The notes under the pieces were generated by a model. That model ran no database searches. It saw only the letters and a program-made list of their open reading frames with translations, and was not told where the DNA came from. From positions 3,527,001-3,591,000 of the forward strand of contig NZ_CP092282.1 of the NCBI RefSeq assembly GCF_024972775.1: 64,000 nt of DNA. Direction: 5' to 3'. This stretch comes from Dehalobacter sp. DCM (lineage in GTDB: Bacteria > Bacillota > Desulfitobacteriia > Desulfitobacteriales > Syntrophobotulaceae). Positions within the stretch are counted from its first letter, which is position 1, and each line of letters begins with the position of its first letter. A program made the translations under genes and the position numbers. Below are positions 51,256 to 58,801 of the stretch, piece by piece.

Positions 51256-51270
51256 GCATAATTCATGCCA
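51256..51270 (-). promoter_or_regulatory. sigma-54 (-24/-12) promoter
   Basis: Minus strand TGGCATGAATTATGC matches the consensus TGGCAC/T-R-N4-TTGC with correct GG to GC spacing; only one of the four -12 bases differs. Placed 100 bases before the 4Fe-4S carrier and hydroxylase genes, right behind the terminator of the xdhC-like transcript, and 4.5 kb from a sigma-54 activator gene. Confidence 0.75.
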
Positions 51271-51271
51271 A

Positions 51272-51300
51272 CAAAAAAACCGCCAAAGTATAGCGGTTTT
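51272..51300 (-). terminator. terminator after the XdhC-like gene
   Basis: AAAACCGC-TATACTTTG-GCGGTTTT followed by T-run on the minus strand, 100 bases beyond the stop codon of the XdhC-like gene. It separates two transcription units within the molybdenum island. Confidence 0.8.
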
Positions 51301-51400
51301 GAAACGAATGATCATTATTTTTAAAAAGATTGTTCCTTTATGGATCAGCAATTTTTGTTACAATTTGGAGCACTGCTCTATTTCGGAACGTATTCTCCGC

Positions 51401-52489
51401 TTATCCATGATAGTCTTCGATCAAAACTCTCATAATGCCGCCGCAAACCATGCCTTCATCCTCAGCGATTTGACCTGTCATATCAATATCTTGAACCTTT
51501 AACCCGCCACTTCCTATCATCTGCCGGGCAGTATTAATTACTTCTCCTTCAGAGCATCCGCCACCGATACTTCCCAGAATCTTTCCATATGGCCAGACAA
51601 GCATTTTAGCTCCTGCTTTTCTCGGCACCGAACCTATTGTCGATATAACAGTAATAAGTGCCTTGGGGTCCCCATTATCTTTACTAAGTTCTTCCAGAAC
51701 AGGCCTGTCAAGTTCAGGCCAATTCACCTTAACGGAAGCAGTATTATCTGATGATGTGCTTACAAGCCTTCGATAGCTGATGACCTGAGCTATGATGGAT
51801 ATGGCAATTTCTTCGGGTGTAATTGCTCCTATTTCCAGGCCGATGGGAGCATTAACCGCATTGATCAGTTCAACAGGGTAACCCTCGCTAAAAAGCTGTT
51901 CTTTAACACCTTTAACCCGTCGTTTTGAGCCAATCATTCCTGTATACGCCGTTTTATATTTCAGCACCTGTTGCAGACAATCCAAATCATGCCGATGTCC
52001 CCTGGTCACAATAACGACGAAAGAAGATTCATTCAGCTTAAGTTGCATGAAGCAATTACTGAAGCTCTCACAAATTACCTTTTCAGCATCCGGGAATCTG
52101 TCCTTGTTGGCGAACATTGGCCTGTCATCAACAACAGTAACCAAAAAACCTACTTTTGATCCAAATTCAGCCAAAGGCTTGGCAATATGCCCGCCACCTA
52201 AAACGATGAGACGCGCTTCTGGGAAATAGGGCTCAATCAAAATACCAGCACCGACCGAAGCCTCATAAAATTGAATGTTTCCTGTCTCCAAAGCAAATTG
52301 TGCCTTATTCACAATTGTTTCATCCAGATGATGGTTCATTTGGGAAGTACACAACTGCTCTTCTGTCAGAATAATTTTTCTAGGTAAAGAACCTCTCCCA
52401 CCATCGCCATTGTTCATTAATGTAACCACTGCAGCTTTTTTCCCTTTATCCAATATCATTTTCAAACTCTTGTAAATATCGGAACTCAT
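51401..52489 (-). CDS. XdhC/CoxI-family molybdenum hydroxylase maturation factor
   Basis: 362 residues. Central Rossmann domain (V-L-G-G-G-H-I-A-K-P-L, about 95-240) and a C-terminal XdhC/CoxI domain (S-V-P-R-K-A-G-A-K-M, I-G-G-G-C-S-E-G, M-V-C-G-G). The first 80 residues look like a partial copy of the CoxI domain. XdhC proteins bind molybdopterin cofactor, help sulfurate it and insert it into hydroxylases. Here the client is almost surely the hydroxylase at 47936-50665. GGAG precedes the ATG, 30 bases after the CoA ligase gene. Confidence 0.92.
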   Translation of the reverse strand: MSSDIYKSLKMILDKGKKAAVVTLMNNGDGGRGSLPRKIILTEEQLCTSQMNHHLDETIVNKAQFALETGNIQFYEASVGAGILIEPYFPEARLIVLGGGHIAKPLAEFGSKVGFLVTVVDDRPMFANKDRFPDAEKVICESFSNCFMQLKLNESSFVVIVTRGHRHDLDCLQQVLKYKTAYTGMIGSKRRVKGVKEQLFSEGYPVELINAVNAPIGLEIGAITPEEIAISIIAQVISYRRLVSTSSDNTASVKVNWPELDRPVLEELSKDNGDPKALITVISTIGSVPRKAGAKMLVWPYGKILGSIGGGCSEGEVINTARQMIGSGGLKVQDIDMTGQIAEDEGMVCGGIMRVLIEDYHG

Positions 52490-52519
52490 CCCTTATACAC
52501 TCCTTTTCACTGAATTAAT

Positions 52520-53818
52520 TCATCGTACTCCCCTGTATTCTCTGATTTTTCTTTTAACCATACTGTTAGTAATCTTATCCGGCTTGGAGTCGGGGTTTAC
52601 AATCACAGTAAAGCTAATATTATTCCTAAGCTTCTTATCTAATAACGTTTGAATACTCTGCTCAACATCATTTTTGATTGATATATTTTCTGATATAATT
52701 TCAATTTTGAGAAGGTTTTCATCGGTAATACAGGCTTTATAATCCCAAACGTCCTTAAATTTTAAAATTGTTTCATCCAATTCCCCTAAAAATAAAAACT
52801 TATTCTCACCGATCATGACCTTATTCTCTATTCTCCCCATTACTTTTTTCATGGTTTTTAAAAAGGTACCGCAGGCACAGGGGTTGGAAGAGAATGATGC
52901 TATATCCCCTGTCCGGTATCTTATTAAAGGCATTGCCTCCCGCGTCATGGTTGTAAATACCACTTCACCGGATTGTCCGTCTGGAACTGCTTCGCCGGTA
53001 GCAGGGTTTACAATTTCAAAATATAAATCCGCCTCCCGCATATGATACCCAGCCAGGGCTTCACACTCTACGCCTCCGCCGTAACCCATCTCCGACATTC
53101 CATAATGGGTGAAGACTTTACATCCATATTGATATGTTAATTCGTGAATTAACACATCAGGCACATAATCTGTGCTCAAAAGGACTTTCTTGATCCTGCT
53201 TTTAAATACATCGCTTTTCAACTTGCTTAAATATGACACCTGCATAGGAATCCCCACAAGACAGGTGATATCATTTTCTATGATATCTTTCGCCGTTTGT
53301 TCCGGATCTACGATAACGCCGTGGATAAAACACTGAATTTTTGACATCTCCAGTGCTTTTTTCAACAAATCCCCTATACTGCCGTAAGATATGCCGGGAA
53401 GAAGCACCATAACCCTGTCGCTTTGATCCGTTAAACAACGCATGCCGACTTGAAAAAAATCAATGGTAAGGTTTAAATCCTGTTCCGAAAAAAATACTCT
53501 TTTCTCTGCTCCGCTTGTTCCTGAACTTCTTATGGTGACTATTCTTTTTATTTCTCGCTGTGGTACGCACAAGAAGTCTAAGGGGTTTTGCCTTATATCA
53601 TCCGGAAACGTAAAGGGAATATTTTTCAAATCATTAAGCGTATTAATTTCATCTTCATTAATACCGTTTAATCTTCGGCCATAAAACCGGCTATTTTTCT
53701 TAACATAATCCAAGATCTCTCTTATCTTGTTCAGCTGGTACTCTGCCAGCATTTTCGGTTTCCTTTCCATAATGCCTGATTTCCCCATAATCCATTCTTC
53801 AAGCGGCGTCACCCTCAT
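52520..53818 (-). CDS. AMP-dependent CoA ligase, phenylacetate-CoA ligase-like
   Basis: 432 residues of the PaaK type: N-terminal Y-Q-L-N-K-I-R-E-I-L-D-Y-V-K-K-N-S-R-F-Y, ATP-binding S-S-G-T-S-G-A-E-K, H-Y-G-M-S-E-M-G and Y-R-T-G-D motifs. It would activate a carboxylic acid to its acyl-CoA through an acyl-adenylate. In this island it may use the acid made by the hydroxylase. From memory it matches the family named after Desulfovibrio DVU_1553, seen in similar islands. AAGGAG precedes the ATG. Confidence 0.9.
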   Translation of the reverse strand: MRVTPLEEWIMGKSGIMERKPKMLAEYQLNKIREILDYVKKNSRFYGRRLNGINEDEINTLNDLKNIPFTFPDDIRQNPLDFLCVPQREIKRIVTIRSSGTSGAEKRVFFSEQDLNLTIDFFQVGMRCLTDQSDRVMVLLPGISYGSIGDLLKKALEMSKIQCFIHGVIVDPEQTAKDIIENDITCLVGIPMQVSYLSKLKSDVFKSRIKKVLLSTDYVPDVLIHELTYQYGCKVFTHYGMSEMGYGGGVECEALAGYHMREADLYFEIVNPATGEAVPDGQSGEVVFTTMTREAMPLIRYRTGDIASFSSNPCACGTFLKTMKKVMGRIENKVMIGENKFLFLGELDETILKFKDVWDYKACITDENLLKIEIISENISIKNDVEQSIQTLLDKKLRNNISFTVIVNPDSKPDKITNSMVKRKIREYRGVR

Positions 53819-53852
53819 GATTTACTCCTTATTAAAAAATACGTTAAGCGGT

Positions 53853-54323
53853 TTATTCCCTGCTTCCGAATGTAAAATCATGATCCCTCAGTATTTCTTG
53901 AATTTTTACATAACTTTTTATCAGTACATTTCCACATTTTAATCTATATTCTTGATTGGTACTCCATTCAATAAAACTGACTACGCCGATAAGATCTCTG
54001 CATTCCGTACCTGCAAACTCTAACTCAAACCATTCCGTATAGTCATCAACCATGCTGGAGTATGCTGGTTTGGGATACTCCAGATCATTCCCTTTTCCTG
54101 CGTAAAGACCCAGGAGCGCGATTCCTGCCGTCAGCACGCCGCATGTTTTCGGGTTACTGCCAATACCTATGCAGAAACCATTTAAAGCTCTTAATAAATC
54201 TTCATTCTCTTTTTCTTCTTCATCCAGTGCCATTTTCATCATAATTTGAGTACAGCGATAGCCTGCATTGAAAAGCTTAAACATTGTAAAAGCCATATTA
54301 TCCATGACAGCCATATCCTCCAT
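53853..54323 (-). CDS. C-GCAxxG-C-C family redox protein
   Basis: 156 residues with the spaced cysteine pattern of the C-GCAxxG-C-C family: Cys in G-Y-R-C-T-Q, T-C-G-V-L-T-A-G in place of G-C-A-x-x-G, then G-T-E-C-R-D and K-C-G-N. Such proteins are thought to bind a metal or Fe-S centre through these cysteines. The variant core lacks the Gly before the central Cys. Corresponds to the DVU_1555-type member of this island (from memory). AGGAGG precedes the ATG; 91 bases separate it from the upstream gene. Confidence 0.85.
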   Translation of the reverse strand: MEDMAVMDNMAFTMFKLFNAGYRCTQIMMKMALDEEEKENEDLLRALNGFCIGIGSNPKTCGVLTAGIALLGLYAGKGNDLEYPKPAYSSMVDDYTEWFELEFAGTECRDLIGVVSFIEWSTNQEYRLKCGNVLIKSYVKIQEILRDHDFTFGSRE

Positions 54324-54414
54324 GGTCTGTTCCTCCTCTTTTCAAGTAACCATTTTTTAGCGCTATTAGAAAATTTGGCGTAAATTAGCCGCTGCCTCAA
54401 GCTTTTGATGTAGC

Positions 54415-54621
54415 CTATTTATCCTCCAGAGCTTTTTCGACCTCCAACATCTTGCCCAGAGCCAGATCTTCTCCGATAAACACATTATTACACTGGGGGC
54501 ACTTCATCAGTTCAATATCAAAATTTCCTCCCAGGTAGGTTGCCTTTACCTTGCGAAGTACCAATTTTTCCTTGCATTTATCACATATCCACGGCATGTT
54601 TTGTTCATTTTCCTCTTTCAT
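54415..54621 (-). CDS. small redox/zinc protein with two CxxC motifs (DVU_1557-like)
   Basis: 68 residues: W-I-C-D-K-C and L-M-K-C-P-Q-C form a zinc-ribbon-like pair, with an acidic tail. Small CLJU/DVU_1557-type proteins accompany the CoA ligase and C-GCAxxG-C-C genes in related islands. It may carry a metal or act as a redox partner. AGGAGTAG precedes the ATG. Confidence 0.82.
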   Translation of the reverse strand: MKEENEQNMPWICDKCKEKLVLRKVKATYLGGNFDIELMKCPQCNNVFIGEDLALGKMLEVEKALEDK

Positions 54622-54639
54622 GCTCTACTCCTATTCATA

Positions 54640-55728
54640 TCACCCTTTGCCAAATCCACAGTTCGGGTATCTGCAATCCTTACAGCCTGAACATAATCCC
54701 CCGTGAGCAAACTTGATAATATCTCTGCGTTGAATTTTTTCTCCTGCCGCCAATCTCGGAAGAACTAAGTCGAAAATGGTTCTTTTGTTATACATCACAC
54801 ATCCCGGCAACCCTAATACCGGAATATCATTAATATATGAAAGCAGAAACATAGCTCCCGGCATGGTGGGAGCACCATATGACACGATGTGAGCTCCGGC
54901 CATCTTCACTCCGGTTGGGGTGACGTCATCAGGATCAACCGACATTCCTCCTGTAACCAGAATAATATCTGCTCCCGCTTTGATTAATGTCTTGATAGAT
55001 ACCGCTATCATATGGGGATCATCTTTGGAAAACAACTGCGCTATTACTTCAGATCCCAATTCTCTAAACTTTTCAATAACAACAGGGCCGGATTTGTCAG
55101 GAATTCTTTTGTGATATATTTCATTTCCGGTTGTCACAATACCGGCCTTTAATTTCAGTAAAGGCATTACCTGAATAACCGGATAGTTCTCTGAACAAAT
55201 CTTTTCAATGGATCTTATCTTTTGGTCTTCTATCTTTAAAGGAATTATTTTTGTACCGGCCACAACCGTATTGCCATCAACTAACGTGTCGGAATGCAGT
55301 GTAGAAAGAACAATTTCTTCTATAGAATTAATCTCGAATAATGCTTCAGTATTTACTTTAAGCAGTCCCGAATGCTTTGCCAAAAGGTTTACTTTTCCTT
55401 CGGATGGTTCAGAAAATGATATACCCTGGCCCGCCGCGGCTCTTGCCATTCTGCTGGCCGCTTCATCTTCATGAATATCACCATCTTTATACGCGATAGC
55501 AAATATGTGTTCTTTCCCCATGTTTAACAATCGGGGAATATCTTCCTTTCTTATAATATGACCTTTTTTAAATGCAGCCCCTTTATACTTACCCGGGATG
55601 ATTTCCGTCATATCGTGCGCCAGTACCATACCAACGGACTCTTCTACAGGTATCTTCTCCATGTTCTCACGCCGGCGAAAACCGCCGCATTGACACAATG
55701 AGGCTGTACTATATTGCTCCATTAACAT
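54640..55728 (-). CDS. MoeA/MogA-like molybdopterin-binding protein with cysteine-rich tail
   Basis: 362 residues. The C-terminal half carries a MoCF_biosynth domain (T-T-G-N-E-I-Y, V-T-G-G-M-S-V-D-P-D-D-V-T, G-L-P-G-C), as in MoeA. The N-terminal 130 residues resemble MoeA domain III/I only weakly (V-G-M-V-L-A-H-D-M-T-E-I). The end C-S-G-C-K-D-C-R-Y-P-N-C and the start C-Q-C-G-G add cysteines absent from MoeA. Likely a dedicated molybdate insertion or cofactor-trimming factor for the island hydroxylase. GGAGGGG supports the ATG at 55728, 18 bases behind the activator gene. Confidence 0.87.
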   Translation of the reverse strand: MLMEQYSTASLCQCGGFRRRENMEKIPVEESVGMVLAHDMTEIIPGKYKGAAFKKGHIIRKEDIPRLLNMGKEHIFAIAYKDGDIHEDEAASRMARAAAGQGISFSEPSEGKVNLLAKHSGLLKVNTEALFEINSIEEIVLSTLHSDTLVDGNTVVAGTKIIPLKIEDQKIRSIEKICSENYPVIQVMPLLKLKAGIVTTGNEIYHKRIPDKSGPVVIEKFRELGSEVIAQLFSKDDPHMIAVSIKTLIKAGADIILVTGGMSVDPDDVTPTGVKMAGAHIVSYGAPTMPGAMFLLSYINDIPVLGLPGCVMYNKRTIFDLVLPRLAAGEKIQRRDIIKFAHGGLCSGCKDCRYPNCGFGKG

Positions 55729-55746
55729 AACATAACCCCTCCATTA

Positions 55747-57738
55747 CTATAGATTAGAATACTGCTCAATTTCTAAACAAATCATCCGCATGTTTTCCAT
55801 TTTTCTATAAAGGGTATTTCTACCAATACCCAGTGCTTTTGCAGCCAACGTGATGTTTCCCTTGTATACCTCTAAAACCTTCACTATATGCTGTATTTCC
55901 ACAACTTCCAGTTTCAGGTTTTCCTCCATTACTTTCAAGGTGTCATTCTTTAGTAATTTATTTTGTTTTACCTCAGCTTCAGCTTTTGCATCGACAAAGC
56001 TGATTACCTTTTTTGCATCAACAAAGCTGTTTACTTTTATAAAGCTGTCAGGAATAGTTTCAGTATTTACGATTTGCTCTATTATGTTTTCCAGTTCTCT
56101 TACATTTCCCGGCCATTCATATTCCAAAAAGGATTGCATTGTTTCCACTGCAATATTGACACTTTTCTTGTTAAGTTTCATAGATATTCTATTCATAAAA
56201 TATTGACTTAAAAGGGGGATGTCAGCTTTTCTCTCCCTTAAGGGCAGCAGCCTGATGGGAATGACATTCAGTCTATAGTACAAATCTTTGCGGAAATTTC
56301 CTTTTTTAACCTCTTCATACAGGTCTTTGTTGGTAGCTGCAATCACTCTTACATCCACAACAATCTCCTTAACGCTTCCAACCCTGCTCACTGTACCTTC
56401 CTCAAGGACTCTTAAAAGCCTGGTCTGCATATCCAGCGGCATTTCCCCGATTTCATCCAAAAAAATCGTACCGCCATCTGCAATTTCAAATTTTCCAGGT
56501 TGACCGGAGCTTTTCGCACCAGTAAAAGCTCCTCCCTCATATCCAAACAGTTCAGACTCTATCAGGTTCCTTGGTATTGCACCGCAGTTTAATGCGACAA
56601 ATGGTTCATCTTTTCTGTTGCTATAATTGTGTATTGCCTGTGAAAAGAGTTCTTTCCCCGTACCACTTTCACCCATAATCAATACATTAGATCTGCTATC
56701 TGCAATCTTTTTGGCATAATCAATGGTGCGAACAAAATTCTTATCCTGGCCAATGATTTTGTCAAAAGTGTAAATAGCATGGTACCCCATGATTTTTTTA
56801 GCCAGCCGTCTCACCTTTTTGACTTCCTTGAAAACAAAAACGATATTCATCAAATTATGTTTGCCATTAAGATGCGGATAAGCACTTAAGTTAAATTGAA
56901 GCTTGTTTCTCCTGGAATTCACAAACACATCCTCATCTGTAAAGCTTTGTTTGTTAAGGACTGAAGTTTTTACATTCTCCCAATTCTCGAGCAAATCCCA
57001 CATTTTAATCAATTTTATTTCATCCTGGTGATAGCCAAACATATCCGCAGCATAACGATTAACAGTTTTTATATTGCCTTCCAAGTCAGAGGTTAATACC
57101 CCTGTTTCAATAGAATCAATAATGGTCTCTGTAAACTTCTTAGCCATGGCCAATTCTTCAGTGTAGCTCTTTATATGCAGCATTTTTTCTATCGCATTAG
57201 CAGCTGCCACTACCATACCCAGGGTATGCGAGTTGACACATTCACTGTAACCTGTTAAATCAATGCACCCCGTTATTTCACCCTTGACATTTCGTATAGG
57301 AGAAGCTGAGCAGGTCCATCGTTGATATTCTCTGATATAATGCTCTTCACCGGATACCTGGACCGGCTTGCCCTCGGCCAGAGCGGTACCCATGGAATTT
57401 GTCCCGATGCTGCGTTCATCCATATATGCTCCCGGCACCATTTTCAATGAAAAGGCCTCGGATAGAATACCTTCGTCTCCTATTGCACTCAGGATACAAC
57501 CTTCCTCATCGGTTAGTATGCAGAAGAAATTCGATCCTTTCACAAAATTATATAATTCGTTCATATAGTGCTCAGCGGTAACCAATAGTTCTCTCTTTTC
57601 ATCAAACTTCTTTAAGAGCTCATTTCCACTAATGATTTTGCTGCTATATATCTGGTCCAGTTCAACTTTATATTTCTTGCATCTTTCATGGGAAATTACG
57701 ATATAGTCCCTTTTTACAGCCATTACTATAGAACCCAT
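55747..57738 (-). CDS. sigma-54-dependent transcriptional activator (GAF-PAS-AAA-Fis)
   Basis: 663 residues. GAF-like sensor (about 50-195), PAS domain (about 210-320), AAA+ domain with Walker A G-E-S-G-T-G-K-E, the sigma-54 contact G-A-F-T-G-A and L-D-E-I-G-E, and a Fis-type helix-turn-helix at the end (L-A-A-K-A-L-G-I-G-R-N-T-L). AcoR-like architecture. Between AAA+ and HTH is a tandem 9-codon duplication (S-F-V-D-A-K twice). ATG at 57738 follows GGAGGGAG. First gene of the molybdenum island and the expected activator of the promoter at 51256-51270; the signal would be sensed by GAF/PAS. Confidence 0.93.
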   Translation of the reverse strand: MGSIVMAVKRDYIVISHERCKKYKVELDQIYSSKIISGNELLKKFDEKRELLVTAEHYMNELYNFVKGSNFFCILTDEEGCILSAIGDEGILSEAFSLKMVPGAYMDERSIGTNSMGTALAEGKPVQVSGEEHYIREYQRWTCSASPIRNVKGEITGCIDLTGYSECVNSHTLGMVVAAANAIEKMLHIKSYTEELAMAKKFTETIIDSIETGVLTSDLEGNIKTVNRYAADMFGYHQDEIKLIKMWDLLENWENVKTSVLNKQSFTDEDVFVNSRRNKLQFNLSAYPHLNGKHNLMNIVFVFKEVKKVRRLAKKIMGYHAIYTFDKIIGQDKNFVRTIDYAKKIADSRSNVLIMGESGTGKELFSQAIHNYSNRKDEPFVALNCGAIPRNLIESELFGYEGGAFTGAKSSGQPGKFEIADGGTIFLDEIGEMPLDMQTRLLRVLEEGTVSRVGSVKEIVVDVRVIAATNKDLYEEVKKGNFRKDLYYRLNVIPIRLLPLRERKADIPLLSQYFMNRISMKLNKKSVNIAVETMQSFLEYEWPGNVRELENIIEQIVNTETIPDSFIKVNSFVDAKKVISFVDAKAEAEVKQNKLLKNDTLKVMEENLKLEVVEIQHIVKVLEVYKGNITLAAKALGIGRNTLYRKMENMRMICLEIEQYSNL
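55985..56038. repeat. tandem 27-base duplication inside the activator gene
   Basis: Two adjacent 27-base units beginning TTTGCATC differ at only a few positions and keep the frame, adding nine residues (S-F-V-D-A-K block) to the linker before the helix-turn-helix. A partial third match follows. Confidence 0.7.
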
Positions 57739-57789
57739 CAAACTCCCTCCATTCTTCTCAACATCTTCAGAAGATTGATACGGTAACTG

Positions 57790-58263
57790 TTACTTTCCAA
57801 ATAACGCCGTAAAATACTGTACTAAAGCTGCCAAGGATTCATCTACTTCCGGGGTCATTTCATGCCCCATCTCTGTTGTCCCCGGCTGAACACCAATCAG
57901 GAAAACAGAACACCCTATATGTTGGTGAACATACTTCATAAAGAGCGCTAAAGAAAGCCTATGCGTCGACCAACTTACTTTCTCCAATTCCGTAACTTCG
58001 ATAATTGCTAATGTCCCCGGAATTTCCTCCATCTGTACAGCATCTACTACAATGACCGTATCAGGTCGGCTGTCGATAATTCGGCCCAGGTAACTCTCCG
58101 GTACTTCCCCCGCATCCAACAAGTCAACCTTTACTCTGCCATTTAATTTCTCAACCATAAGAGGACCCAGTCCGTCGTCACCCCTCAGCGTATTACCAAC
58201 GCCGATAATTAAAGTATGGCCTTTAATTCTTTCTTCAAGGCTCTTTTTCAGGCTCTTTTCCAT
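57790..58263 (-). CDS. [NiFe]-hydrogenase maturation protease (HycI type)
   Basis: 157 residues. G-V-G-N-T-L-R-G-D-D-G and D-A-G-E-V-P-E plus V-D-A-V carry the Glu/Asp/His nickel ligands of the HycI/HybD family. It trims the C-terminal tail of the hydrogenase large subunit after nickel insertion. The large subunit of this operon has the D-P-C-F-S-C-T-E-R site and a tail of about 30 residues to remove. Last gene of the hydrogenase operon. Confidence 0.93.
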   Translation of the reverse strand: MEKSLKKSLEERIKGHTLIIGVGNTLRGDDGLGPLMVEKLNGRVKVDLLDAGEVPESYLGRIIDSRPDTVIVVDAVQMEEIPGTLAIIEVTELEKVSWSTHRLSLALFMKYVHQHIGCSVFLIGVQPGTTEMGHEMTPEVDESLAALVQYFTALFGK

Positions 58264-58317
58264 GTTCTCCCCCCTGGTTTATTACGGGACATCTTTGTTT
58301 TCTCATGTATTGAAACA

Positions 58318-58797
58318 CTATTCAATCGATTTTTCCTGATAAAGATACGGTTCTACCTCTTTATCCACCAGCCCCATCGCTACAGCGATCCCCCAAAGGA
58401 TTGCCTCCGGACGCGGAGGACATCCGGGAATGAAGAAGTCCACAGGGAGCACGTGATCCAGTCCCCCCATGGTATGATAGGTGTCAAACCAGACTCCGCC
58501 CCCTATGGCGCAGGACCCGCAAGCAATGACCAATTTCGGATTGGGCACGGCCGCATACAGTTCCTTTAACCGCGGCAACGCCTGGCGGGTAACCGGTCCG
58601 GAAACCAGCAAGACATCGGCATGCCGAGGTGACCCAATCAGCTTGAGTCCGAAACGCTCGGCATCGTAATACGGTGTAAACGCATTCACTTCCTCAATGT
58701 CACAACCGTTGCATGAACCAGCATTGGCATGGTAAACCCAAAGAGAACGTTTAAAGCACTTTTTAAGAAGAGCGGCTACTTTTTCCTGATTAAACAT
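58318..58797 (-). CDS. group 4 [NiFe]-hydrogenase small subunit (NuoB/HycG-like)
   Basis: 159 residues. S-C-N-G-C-D, G-S-C-A-I-G-G-G and P-G-C-P-P-R-P-E supply the four cysteines of the proximal [4Fe-4S] cluster. It lies between the large subunit and the ferredoxin-like subunit on the cytoplasmic side of the membrane and passes electrons to or from the NiFe site. The start is four bases after the stop of the antiporter-like gene. Confidence 0.94.
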   Translation of the reverse strand: MFNQEKVAALLKKCFKRSLWVYHANAGSCNGCDIEEVNAFTPYYDAERFGLKLIGSPRHADVLLVSGPVTRQALPRLKELYAAVPNPKLVIACGSCAIGGGVWFDTYHTMGGLDHVLPVDFFIPGCPPRPEAILWGIAVAMGLVDKEVEPYLYQEKSIE

Positions 58798-58801
58798 TGC
58801 A

